Shown here piece by piece: positions 53,748 to 63,859 of a stretch of 64,000 bases of DNA. Source of the DNA: Bedellia somnulentella (lineage: Eukaryota; Arthropoda; Insecta; Lepidoptera; Bedelliidae); contig OY755182.1 of assembly GCA_963576735.1 (NCBI GenBank), forward strand, positions 5,394,001 to 5,458,000, given 5' to 3'. A program made the translations under genes and the position numbers. The notes beneath the pieces are model-generated. The model was not told the DNA's origin and ran no database searches. It saw nothing but the letters and a program-made list of their open reading frames with translations. The first letter of the stretch is position 1. Each line of letters opens with the position of its first letter.

Positions 53748-54191
53748 ACTAGTTGACCCGGCAAACGTTGCTTTGCCATATATGCTATATCTATGAAAAT
53801 ATGCTGTGTAGTGTCGGCTTAAAATAGCACTACCCCATTTCTACCCGTGGGTGATCGTAAGAGGCGACTAAGGGAATAGGGGCTTTTTAAGTATCTTTTA
53901 CCAATTTTAACAATTATTTATTATTACCATCTTTTCAATATATTTTATCTCCAAAGCTTTGGCTACCCCGTTTAGGGATATATAGCCGTGAGCATGTGTA
54001 TGTATGAAAATTCATGAAATGAGAAAAAAATAATGTTAACGGTGGACCACCCTAATCACTTGGGAGCATAAAAAGAAATAAACCTATCCTCACACCTATC
54101 AAATGTAAATAAAAAAATAATTTAAATAGATTTAGCCGTTCCGGAGGAGTTGTCACAAAACACTGTGCTATTTGAATTTTATATATTAGAT
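53748..54191 (+). repeat. repeat-G composite 2
   Basis: Head CTAGTTGACCCGGCAAACG, then a SINE-A insertion, GGTGGACCACCC, TTAGCCGTTCCGGAGGAG and the close TTTGAATTTTATATATTAG. This head-to-close order is a very familiar insect dispersed repeat, though I cannot place its class. Confidence 0.7.
53803..54007 (+). mobile_element. SINE-A copy, A2, inside repeat-G
   Basis: GCTGTGTAGTGTCGGCTTAA, CCCGTGGGTGATCG; internal deletion removes the GGTTGGAGACC block. TATGAAAAT occurs at 53792-53800 and 54003-54011. Confidence 0.9.
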
Positions 54192-54403
54192 ATTCTCTCC
54201 ATTAACGACCATAGCTAAAGTATTACACTTAAGACTATAGAAAATAAGCCCATAGGTGCAGACCCAACTCAGCTAATGAACCCATGAATAACGTCTTTGG
54301 CAGTGATTTTGATGCTAAATTACCAAAGCTCTAACAAAACAATCATGGAAATAATCTGGATATATTCTCATCTTTTTGATTCTGAAAATTTATTTTTTAT
54401 ATT

Positions 54404-54912
54404 TTACATACATACATACATACATATACTCACGGCTATAAATCCCAAGAAAGGGGTAGCCAGAGCTAAGGAATTAGAAATTCCTCAGCCACTTTTGGAA
54501 GGTGCGTGGGGAATAGATGGTGAAATATAATATAATATATATGGACATATGGACATATTACACAGATCAAGTTAGCCCCAAACTAAGTAGAACTTGTATT
54601 ATGGGATACTAACTCAACGATATATTTAATATTATATAATACACATATAAATAACATCCAAGACTAAGAAACAATCATTTATGCTCATCACATAAATGAT
54701 GCTCTCAGCGGGGATCGAACCCGCGACCTCCGGACCGAGAAGCTAGTCACCTATCCACTCGGCCACGGCTGTCGTCTAAAGGTTCTTGGTGATGGGTTTC
54801 CAACCGCATCGCCCAAAAATCCCTTAAAAAGCCCCAATACCGTTAGTCGCCTCTTACGTACACCCACCGGAAGAAATGGGGTAGTGCTATTCTAAGCCGA
54901 CACTACACAGCA
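54404..54912 (-). mobile_element. SINE-A copy, A1, split by SINE-C
   Basis: Left piece 54404-54535 (tail to GAATAGATGG), right piece 54776-54912 (GGTTCTTGGTGATGGG to TGCTGTGTAGTG in sense). SINE-C fills the gap. Confidence 0.9.
54536..54775 (-). mobile_element. SINE-C copy, near full length
   Basis: In sense: head GACAGCCGTGGCCGAGTGG (A-box), B-box GGTTCGATCCCCGC, TTTATGTGATGAGC, TTAGTCTTGGATG, CTTAGTTTGGGGCTAACTTG, GTAATATGTCC. The 'TTTGGGGCTA' tail is common in lepidopteran retroelements. It differs from SINE-A/B in lacking the GGCGTGAG end, so it uses another LINE partner. Confidence 0.82.
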
Positions 54913-55529
54913 TTTTAATTACTTAAAAATTATATACTATTTTATATAAAACATATCTTCTAAATCGCTGCCGCTTGGTAGTAAGGTACCAAGGAGCCTG
55001 ACGGCATTGCCCCTTTGTATAGCCAAACTAATACGTTGGGCAAAATACACACCAGACCTTGGATCACCACATGTCTCCACCACCACCTTCCTTTATTTTA
55101 TTTATTTATACATATTTAAAAATACTTTTTATACACCAAACCTATAGAACCAAGTAAAACGGTTATCTCTTGCTTAGTTAGATGTTACCGAGGCAGTCCA
55201 AATAGACTGGAGTCTGTGCTAGGACCAACCATAGTTTAAGTAGATATCACAAGTTTATATCATATACATAGATTCATTTCAAAGCTTCATACAAAAGAGA
55301 ATAATATTTTAATTACTACCACTTAAATATCTCTCTCTATTATGAAATGGTTCGAATTATTTATTATTCGTAGTTTATTGGTTTGTCTCGTTTTGTATGA
55401 CAAAACAAATAAGGTAATTTACTAAGATTTATTAACATTTTACAGAAGTCCTGCGAAGTGAACTATGCAGAAGTTACAGTCACATTGTCAAACTTAATGC
55501 ATCGGATTTTCACTTTGATTTATTGTAAC
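54913..55529. other. unassigned stretch
   Basis: Nothing recognised. Confidence 0.5.
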
Positions 55530-55621
55530 ACTAGCTTTTTGCCCGCGACTACGTCCGCGTCGACTACATTTTTTTCATCCAGTTTATATAAGAAAAAGTT
55601 GTATAAAAGATATAAAGGACA

Positions 55622-55788
55622 TTGAGGCTTTTTAAGTGATTGTTCAGCGATGCGATTGGAGACCCATCACTAAAATCCTTTATTTGACTACCTTTTCCCT
55701 ATTCAACTTCATAAAGCGGATGAAGAATTACTATCTCCGGAGCTATGGCTACCCTTTTTGGGATTTATGGCCGTTAGTGTATATATAC
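55622..55788 (+). mobile_element. SINE-A copy, 5'-truncated
   Basis: TTGAGGCTTTTTAAGTGATT to GGATTTATGGCCGTTAGTG; mixed A2/A3 features. Confidence 0.85.
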
Positions 55789-55808
55789 TCATGAATGATT
55801 GATGGATA

Positions 55809-56055
55809 CATACATATACTCACGGCTATAAATCCCTTAACGGGGAAGCCAGAGCTTTGGAATTAGAAATTCCTCAGCTAATTTTGGAAGTTGATTGGGG
55901 AAAAGGTGGTAATAATAAATAAATGTTTATGGTGACGGGTCTCCAACCACATCGCCCAAAACTCACTTCAGAAGCCCCTATACCCTTAGTCGCCTCTTAC
56001 GATCACCCACGGGTAGAAATGGGGTAGTGTTATTCTAAGCCGACACTACACTGCA
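55809..56055 (-). mobile_element. SINE-A copy, subfamily A2, full length
   Basis: TACATATACTCACGGC, CCCTTAACGGGGAAGCC to GCAGTGTAGTGTCGG in sense. TGATTGATGGAT occurs on both sides; the right one has expanded into (TTGA)n. Confidence 0.92.
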
Positions 56056-57300
56056 GTTGATTGATTGATTGATGGATGAATTTCATAAATTCTATTTTTT
56101 AATGGTTATAATTATAAGTTATAACAGTCAATCGCACCAAGTTTCAAGTTTCTAAATACAGAAATGTCAAAAATCTCTATACTAACTTTCATTTGCTATT
56201 TCAACCCCTCAGTGCCATAAAACATATGATAAGAATCATGAAACAACTTCTTTACTGAAAGCTTGTGTCCTTTGAGTTTTGATCCCGGGTCTAACGAATG
56301 TTCATAGAGGTTAGATTTACCGACGGCAAATTTTGAATACCCTGTATTTTCTTATAGTCTTACTATTGACAAAAAATTAAATTAACTCCCGCTCCCCTTG
56401 TATTATCCCGCATTTTCATACCCTACCGATATCGAGCGCCAAAATCCACAATTCAATGTAAAATGAAAAACAGTGAATAAAGATAAAACAGAAAGTAGGT
56501 AAATGATTCGAAAAGTGCACCGAGTAATTGTATGAGCTACAGGTTAAAGCGCAATATTACACTTCTTACGTATCTTAAAAAACATCGATAGTCGACACCA
56601 CGGTTTAAAAAATACCCAGAGCGCCATCTATTGCATACCTCAAGAACTAACGTAATGTAAATACTAATAATGTAAAAAAACAGTTTAGACGATAAAACAA
56701 ATTGTACGTCATCCCTCGGGAATTCCTCATTCTCAAGGATACATTATTGCACCTATCATTTAGCTTCTAAATTTACATGTTTATATTGGTTTGCAATATA
56801 GTACCTTGTTTTAAATCATACACAGCGCCATCTCCAATTCATCCAGCAAGCAAACAATATTTTAGTTTTCCCTCGGGAATATCATTTTCCCGGGATTTAA
56901 AGTACTCTATTATTTAATCTGGACATCTAACTATACGTCTGCAAAATTTCAAAGCAATCGGTTCAGTAGATACGGCGTGAAAGCGGCACAAATAAACAAA
57001 CAAACAAACTCACTTTCCAATTTATAATATTAGTATGGATAGTATAGATTAAAAAGTGGTTTAGATATGCGATGAAAATATTTGAATATCTTCTTGAAGT
57101 GGCTGAGGAATCCGAAGGAGGAAGAAAATGAAGAAATAATAATAATAATTAAGAAGTCCTGGCTAGATAAAGGTAGTAAGATTAGGCAAATTTTTTCGGT
57201 GTGTATTTTTTTACACCGTATAAAAGACTTCCACATACACGTTTGCTATTGTGAATGAGGCTGTTGAGAAATTTCACAATTATTGTAAAAAAAATATTAT

Positions 57301-57540
57301 GCCGTCTAGTGACAGCTTAGAATGTCACTATCTCTTTCTACCTACGCGTGTCGTAAGAGGCGACTAATGGTATTGAATTTTAAGTGATATTGGGCGATGC
57401 AGTTGGAGATCCCTCACTATTATACACTTTATTTCTACCATCTTGTCCCTTTGCAACTTCAAAATATGGCTGAGGAGTGTCTAGCTCTAAAGTTCTGCCT
57501 ACCCCTGATGGGATTTATAGCCGTCGGTATAATGTATGCA
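57301..57540 (+). mobile_element. SINE-A copy, A3
   Basis: GCCGTCTAGTGACAGC, CTACCTACGCGTGTCG, CCATCTTGTCCCTTTGC, CCCTGATGGGATTTATAGCC. Confidence 0.9.
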
Positions 57541-57994
57541 TAAACAAAAATACTTTGCTCAATTTGGCGGTTCCAAGATACTATAGCCAACACTATTCGT
57601 ATAGAAAAGGTCAAACTAAATTGGTTAACTATGACGTCTTCGAATAAACGGGTGGATTACTGCACGATGTTATTATTTTAGACCTCTGTCATAATTTTAA
57701 CGGACTCACCACGATTTGCGTGAGTCGATCGTGATCTGGTTTTACGAAACTTCTTAACTAATGAGAACGTATGACTTTAAAAATATGGTCATTGCGAAAT
57801 GTTTTATTGTTTTCTTACAATACACTTATAGTAACTATCATTTATTATGTGGGTGTCATCTTTGACGTTACGATGAATCTTCTTAAATAGAATTTAACCT
57901 TTGCGTCATCAGTACTGTGTTATTATATGTTACTTACGAGCTCTATTGATTGATGAGTTTAAAAGGAACTATCTATGGGTGTTGGCGTTCAATC
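57541..57994. other. unassigned stretch
   Basis: Nothing recognised. Confidence 0.5.
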
Positions 57995-58192
57995 TACATA
58001 CATATACTCACTGATGTAAATCTCGAGAAGGGGTAGCTAGAGCTTCAAAATAAGAAATCGCTCATCTGTTTTTGAAAGTTGAGCGGTGACAAGATTGTAA
58101 AATAAAGGTTGTTGGTGATTGGTCTCTAATCGCATCGGCCAAAAATCACTTAACAAGCCCCAACAGCCTTAGAGTAGTACTATTCTAATTAC
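57995..58192 (-). mobile_element. SINE-A copy, diverged
   Basis: ACATACATATACTCACTGATG, GAGAAGGGGTAGCTAGAGC, TTGGTGATTGGTCTC; the head is incomplete. Confidence 0.85.
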
Positions 58193-58257
58193 ATTATTTT
58201 ACTTTTCATTTCTTACAGTGCTATTTTACCCGATATATTAAGCGATTTCTGTATGTA

Positions 58258-58946
58258 TTATAAGCATAGATCGGATAATCGGATGCATATTTACCTAAAC
58301 AAATTTTTTGGCTAAGAAAATATGGAGACGGCTTCTTTTTTCGGAATTGTCTTTTTCAATGTCGAAAATAACAGGGATTTTGAACTAATCGTTTTTAAAA
58401 ACTAATTGAGAATGCCGTTTCACTCGCACAAGCAGCCAAAATTACCTATCCGTCTCACTCGCACATTCACATTTATAACGCTTTTTTGAACATAACGAGA
58501 ATTGTAAATTCAAAACTGAAATTGATCTCCATTTATTTTTTGATATATTCCCTAATAGTTAAAATCTTAACGTTAGTAAATTTGCAGCTAAGTGCACAAC
58601 AAGCTTTACAGTGTTATTCAAATATTGTTCTCAACGCAAAAAATTACGGCTCCTCATTTAAAAACCATTATTTGAGTGTGCATTCAATTATATTTATAAC
58701 CAAAACGCTAACGGTATTCATCCCGAAACATTGGGTTTTTTCCATACAAGTAATGTACATACGAATAATATATTGTAATAGAAAACACTACAAACGTAAT
58801 AAAAATACATTTAATTCTATATTCCGAACATTAAATGCATCAATTCCGAAATCCCGAAATCTTAACGATAAAGAAGTGCTTTCCATACTAAGCCGCCGGT
58901 CAACTTTAGGTAAATATGCATCCGATTATCCCATCTATGATTATAA
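58258..58946. mobile_element. inverted-repeat element, 41-bp TIRs
   Basis: Left end 58258-58298 and right end 58906-58946 are inverted copies over 41 bases with two mismatches (TTATAAGCATAGATCGG, ATAATCGGATGC, ATATTTACCTAA). Weaker pairing continues inward (GGCTAAG.., TTCGGAATTG.., AATGTCGAAAATA against AATGTTCGGAATATA). The outer TTATAA is itself palindromic and could be the target duplication. No superfamily assigned. The open frame at 58486-58977 crosses the right TIR. Confidence 0.72.
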
Positions 58947-58977
58947 GTTAAATAGCTTTTGTAAAAATATAAATTAG
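58486..58977 (+). other. 163-codon open frame, doubtful gene
   Basis: The longest open frame in the window. It begins at TTG, not ATG; the first in-frame ATG comes only near residue 89. Composition is rich in Ile, Lys, Asn, Ser and Leu. No domain recognised. It runs through the right TIR of the element at 58258-58946 and stops at 58975-58977. It may be a chance frame or a relic of an element-encoded protein. Confidence 0.2.
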
Positions 58978-59065
58978 TTTTTTAAGTATGTTATATTAAA
59001 AAAATATATAACCCTTATTTACTATACATTTGCTAAAACTAAAAAGAAATGGAAATCACACATTT

Positions 59066-59159
59066 TAATCCCTTAAAAGCCCCTTACCGTTAGTCGCCTC
59101 TTACGTACACCCACCGGAAGAAATGGGTTAGTGCTATTCTAAGCCGACACTACACAGCA
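59066..59159 (-). mobile_element. SINE-A 5' half only, A1
   Basis: AATCCCTTAAAAGCCCC, CACCCACCGGAAGAAATGG, complete head in reverse. The 3' module is missing. Confidence 0.85.
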
Positions 59160-59164
59160 TTAAA

Positions 59165-59613
59165 ATGACCATATATGTCTAGGAAAATCAAAAATATCTA
59201 ACATCCTTTAGGTAGGTAGGTTAAGCTACAAATAAAATCATCAACAACACCACATTGAATTAAAAACAATCACAGCTATAAAATAACCCTTCCAATTTAA
59301 AAAGCAGTAATGAAAAATGCCACGCAGCCATTCAATTAGAGTCATGTCAAGATGGGGTCCTACGCCAATTAATGTGATAACATCTAAACAACGACGTCCC
59401 CAAACCGTGACTATTGTAATAAGAATAGTTTGGTCATGTGCGAGATTGATTTTTTTGCCTAGGTTCCGTAGAAAATTCTGATAAGTCATTTGTTGTAAAG
59501 TAAGGTACCGTATTTTTGATGCTGGAAGGGTAATGACTAAACACATGTTTGTTTCTTCAATTGTGGTTAACGTTCAAAATATGTTATATACACATTTCAT
59601 TATGGAATACATT
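59165..59613. other. unassigned stretch
   Basis: A 101-codon frame at 59241-59546 (-), MCLVITLPASKIRYLTLQQ.., without a recognisable domain. Confidence 0.45.
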
Positions 59614-59839
59614 GCCGTGTAGTACCGGCTTAGAATGTCACTACCCCTTGCTACCTTCGGGTGTCGTAAGAGGCGACTGACGGTATGGGGCATTTTTTAG
59701 TTTTTTTCTGGGCGAGGCCCATCACCAATGTTTCAATCATCTTGTCCCCTGTCAATTGCAAATGTGGCAGAGAAGTTCCTAGCTCTGAAGATCTGGCTAT
59801 CCCGTTTTGGGATTTACGGCTGTGAGTTGATGTATGTAT
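59614..59839 (+). mobile_element. SINE-A copy, A3
   Basis: GCCGTGTAGTACCGGC, CGGGTGTCGTAAGAGGC, ATCATCTTGTCCCCTGTC; the GATGCGGTTGGA segment is deleted. Confidence 0.9.
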
Positions 59840-60019
59840 ATTATGGAAAAAAATTGAAAATGAGCTATTGAAGACAAATATCCCTCTTCTACAAAATAAG
59901 TTACGCCATCAACTACCGCTGTTGTAGGTAGAGACCTAATTTAAAATATAAATTTATAATATTAGGTATGAAATGATGAATGTCTTAAACAAGAAGATAC
60001 TCATCAGTATCTCAAAACG

Positions 60020-60076
60020 TGTTATTTGACAGTATCTGCCTACATTAACTAGAACTAATAGCGTGAGTATTTCTGT
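60020..60076 (+). repeat. LINE-F 3' remnant
   Basis: ACAGTATCTGCCTACATTAA, GAACTAATAGCGTGAGTAT. Confidence 0.65.
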
Positions 60077-60079
60077 TAA

Positions 60080-60539
60080 GAATCAGTATTAAAAAAAACC
60101 TGATGTTTTGCTTGCCAAGGAACTCTAAAATGTTGAATGTAATTATGTCGGGCAGGTGCTTGAAGATGACTGTTTAAAAAGTAAATACGTTAATTTAACA
60201 TTTTTTAACAAAAGTGCTGGTCAATTGAACTTCGATGCGTGACATCATTTATCTCTGATCCTAAAGAGCTTCTTTGTAAGAGTTTAATATAAAAACGAGA
60301 AGGACAAAAAGGCTAAGCCATATTTTCTAAGTCTTTTTATATTTTTGGTTTCTTAGTAACAAATAGAAAGAAGGTTAAATTTGGACCTTAATAATTCAAA
60401 AGCGTGTAAAAAAATAGGTGCGAAAAAATCAAATATTAATTTTAACTATTTCTTAAGCTAATATGCAAAATGGCAAATGTAATTTTCGTCTTCGTATATA
60501 TACTGAGTACAATATGTTTACGCTCACACTTATACATTG
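60080..60539. other. unassigned stretch
   Basis: Nothing recognised. Confidence 0.5.
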
Positions 60540-60668
60540 CAATAAGGGGTAACCAGTGCTATAGATTTAGACATCGTTTAGCCACTTTTGAAAGTTGAGT
60601 GGGGATGGATGAAGCATATTTAAAGATGGTATCAGTCACATCGCCCAAGAATCGCTTAAAACTTTCCA
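60540..60668 (-). mobile_element. SINE-A fragment, decayed
   Basis: AATAAGGGGTAACCAGTGC, CACTTTTGAAAGTTGAGTGG, CATCGCCCAAGAATCGC. Confidence 0.7.
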
Positions 60669-60754
60669 AGGACTTATGTGTGACCTTGTATGTATAATGT
60701 ATATCCGTAATTCGTATCTTCAGTCTTCGGATGAAACGTTGCTGAATTTAAAAA

Positions 60755-60840
60755 AGCCCAACTGCTTTACGAAGATGCTACAAAATGACGACTCATTGTC
60801 GCTGCCTACCCCAATGAAAACGAATGCCGTGAGTATATAA
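60755..60840 (+). repeat. LINE-F 3' remnant
   Basis: TTGTCGCTGCCTACCCCAAT, GAAAACGAATGCCGTGAGTA. The SINE-A at 60855 begins 14 bases later. Confidence 0.65.
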
Positions 60841-60854
60841 ATATTGAGTTCGTC

Positions 60855-61090
60855 GCTGTGTAGCGTCGTCTTAGAATAGCACTACCCCATTTCTTCCCGT
60901 GGGTGTACCTAAGAAGCGACTAAGGGTATCAGGACTTTTTAATTTTTGGGCGATGCGATAGGAGACCCATCACCAACATACTTTATAACACCATTTTTTC
61001 CCCACTTAACGTCCAAGAGTGACTGAGGAATTTCTTATGCCTTAGCACTGGCTACCCCTTCTAGGGATTTATAGCCGTGAGTATATGTAT
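60855..61090 (+). mobile_element. SINE-A copy, A1-like
   Basis: GCTGTGTAGCGTCGTC, TTCTTCCCGTGGGTGTACC, CCCTTCTAGGGATTTATAGCC. Confidence 0.9.
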
Positions 61091-61625
61091 ATCGTCCCAA
61101 TGTTGGCGGGCCACCCATGCGCGTGCTCATATGATTCTGCCGCATGTTTGTTTACACAAGTGTTTACGTCCGCTACGACACAAACCAGATCATTGCATCA
61201 CCGATAGGGCTGGCAAGGACTGGTTTAGTCGGAAATATGGAAGTATATATCGAGGTGTTTTTTTGGTAATACATAGGTTTGGTAATGAGATAACAAACAG
61301 TTTTGGTTATGAAAAACTATCACAAAATAAAACTTAACCGTAATAATAGATAAGTATCCGTTTTTAACCTTAATTAATGTATGCTTAAAAGAGAGTAACT
61401 AATTAATAATGTATTAAAAGCAATAAGAACACTCGTTCAAAACATTGTCAACAAAATGATGTCACATTTTTCAATCTCATCGTATTACGCAACAGAAAAA
61501 TAGAATTCCATTAATTACCTCAATTAGACGTTAATACTGCACATCACATTTAGATTAACACTACTCAGGATTTGAATAAATACTGATCTGCAAAGGCAGT
61601 GTTATATTCCACTAAGCTTAATTAA
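61091..61625. other. unassigned stretch
   Basis: An 86-codon GTG-started frame (61077-61337) is not assignable. Confidence 0.5.
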
Positions 61626-61870
61626 ATACATACATATACTCACGGCTGTAAATCCCTAGAAGGGGTAGCCAGAGCCAAGGAATTAGAAATTCCTCAGCCA
61701 CTTTTGGAAATGTGAGTGGGGAACAGATGGTTAAAATAAGTTTGTTGGTAATGGGTCTCCAACCGCATCGCCCAAAAATCCCTTAAAAGCCCCAATACCG
61801 TTAGTCGCCTCTTACGTACACCCACCGGCAGAAATGGCGTAGTGCTATTCTAAGCCGAAACTACACAGCA
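61626..61870 (-). mobile_element. SINE-A copy, A1, full length
   Basis: ACATACATATACTCACGGC, TAGAAGGGGTAGCCAGAG, CACCCACCGGCAGAAATGG, head TGCTGTGTAGTTTCGG in sense. Confidence 0.93.
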
Positions 61871-62093
61871 TGAAATCTACAGCTTAATTTAATCTACTCA
61901 AAAAAAACAGAATACAATTATGGCAGCCCTAGACAATAATCCCTGGATCTGCTAATTATAGAAACGTTTTAACCTTACAACGTGAGGTCATTGACGCACT
62001 CCTGCCTTTTATTCTGGATTTAAATCAATGTGACAGCTCTGTGTCATCTTAGCCGGGACCGGGAATCAATATCTTCTGGCACTCGGTTTACTT

Positions 62094-62219
62094 ACATATA
62101 CTCACGGCTATAAATCCCTAGAAGGGGTAGCCAGAGCTAAGGTATTCGAAATTCCTCAGCCAATTTTGGCAAGCTGAGTGGGGAAAAGATGGTAAAATAA
62201 AGGTTGTTGGTGATGGGTC
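62094..62219 (-). mobile_element. SINE-A A1, 5'-truncated, 11-bp TSD
   Basis: From the 3' end to GGTGATGGGTC, half length. TCGGTTTACTT is duplicated at 62083-62093 and 62220-62230. Confidence 0.93.
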
Positions 62220-62282
62220 TCGGTTTACTTGTGTGAACTTTTTGAAGAAACAATAGTCACTGACTATTATTGGTTGGTGATA

Positions 62283-62612
62283 GAAACTGTGATAGCTCAG
62301 TGGGTAGAACAACGCTTATCGTGCAGACGAGGGTTCAAATCCCGGGTAGGAACAATTATTTTTTCTAAAGACTTATGTGTTGTTTATTTATCATCGTTGT
62401 TAACGGTAAGGGAAAACATCGTGAGGAAACCCACATGGCTGAGTTGTACTTAGTCATATGACAGTGTATTCGTACAAAACGGATAGACCTGCCCCCTATC
62501 ACGTGAGTACATTGCCCAAGCAATACGTGGGTACTCTGAACACCAGGCGACAATGTCACGTGATGTTCAGATGTATTAGTACCTCTGCCAACCACTTTGG
62601 GGATATATTTTT
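62283..62612 (+). mobile_element. SINE-B copy with tRNA-like head
   Basis: GTGATAGCTCAGTGGGTAG (A-box), GGTTCAAATCCCGGG (B-box), body to CCACTTTGGGGATAT. The last bases (GGCGTGAACG) are missing. Not a tRNA gene: it continues straight into the SINE body. Confidence 0.9.
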
Positions 62613-63394
62613 CAATATTGTGATTTTTTGAAAGAAACCGCAATCATTGATGATATTAAAACAGTGTTCCGTACTAGTATGCCGTATGCAGTAAGTTGTT
62701 TTTTTTTATCTGTGGTAATGAGTTACTTCTACATATTATTAACTACTTTCGTGCTTCAGATTCCACAATAAGACTTGCCTTGTCATTGTCATATATATCC
62801 ATTATTTGTTTATATTCCAGGACGGCAATAAAAATACATTTTTGGTTTTGATTCTGGGAATGTATGTAGTAACACACTATTAAGTAACAAATTCAAAGAA
62901 CGAAGGACACTTACAGCAGTTCCAGCATTTTAGAATTAGGATCACAGCTTCCGACGACAAGCTACAAACATTCTAGTGACACTTTCCGCGTAAATACATT
63001 TCAGGAAGCTAACTTTATCGCTTTTTCACGTGAAAACTATCTTTGCGACTCACTGCGTAAGTTCTATATTTCTATATCAGTAGTTTCCTTCAAAATTTTG
63101 CGAATTTCACATAAAATTCAGCGTATATCATTCATGTTTCGTATCTCTGTGTGGTCACCGGATGGCGCATTAATTTAGTTTTGCAACATTTATTCGTCTG
63201 ATGGTCTTTGCTCTTCAATGAGACTTCTTGAGTTGATCAGACTGAGTGCTTTTATAATTAGTTTTCTACAGTTTAGTTTCATAATGTCTGTTGCAATGGA
63301 TTATGCTAATAGCTTTAAATGTAGTCTTGTTAGAGAATATTATTTTATCGGGGCATTAATAAGAAAATATTTAGAAAATACTCGAAATAAACAG
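62613..63394. other. unassigned stretch
   Basis: Nothing recognised. Confidence 0.5.
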
Positions 63395-63520
63395 CACCTT
63401 TATTTCGCCATCCGTTACCATCTTTTCAGCACTCACATTTCCAAAAGTGGCTGAAGAATTTCTAATTCCTTAGCTCTGGCTACCCCTTCTAGGGATTTAT
63501 AGCCGTGAGTATATGTTATG
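63395..63520 (+). mobile_element. SINE-A 3' half, A1
   Basis: CACCTTTATTTCGCCATCC to CCCCTTCTAGGGATTTATAG and GTGAGTATATGTTATG. Confidence 0.9.
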
Positions 63521-63599
63521 TCTTTATTTCGCATAAAAGTGAAACTTTTAATTTAAATGATTCTTACAATAAAATTTTGAAAATATTTTTTTTTGGGGT

Positions 63600-63852
63600 G
63601 AGGTGAGGTGAGGTGAGGGAAAACATCGTGAGGAAACCCACATGGCTGAGTTGTACTTAGTCATGTGACAGTGTATTCGTACAAAACGGCGATAGGCCTG
63701 CCCCCTATCACGTGAGTACACTGTCTAAGCAAAACGTGGGTACCTTCTCTGGTAACTAGATGGCGCTTGCCATGTGAGTTCAGGAGTATTGGTACCTCTG
63801 CCAACCCCTTCGGGGATAAACGGCGTGAACGTTTATGTTATGCTATGTTATT
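63600..63852 (+). mobile_element. SINE-B copy, variant subfamily
   Basis: Preceded by (GGTGA)n at about 63595-63618. Carries the variant middle (GGTAACTAGATGGCGC) and GGGGATAAACGGCGTGAACG with a TTATG tail, as at 18815-18985. Confidence 0.92.
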
Positions 63853-63859
63853 TTTTTTT

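Larger units (their letters stand above)
55530..57047 (+). repeat. repeat-G composite 3
   Basis: Head CACTAGCTTTTTGCCCGCG and CTACGTCCGCGTCG; close CAATCGGTTCAGTAGATACG, GTGAAAGCGGCACAAATAAA, (CAAA)n and TTTATAATATTAGTATGG. Two SINE-A copies sit in it. GCGCCATCTATTGC-type words occur twice inside. Confidence 0.6.

Noticed and set aside
59241..59546. 101-codon open frame on the minus strand
   Set aside because: No recognisable motif, repetitive hydrophobic composition of AT-rich chance frames, no splice or polyadenylation context.
61077..61337. 86-codon frame with several Cys/His residues
   Set aside because: Starts at GTG within the tail of a SINE-A copy and shows no domain.
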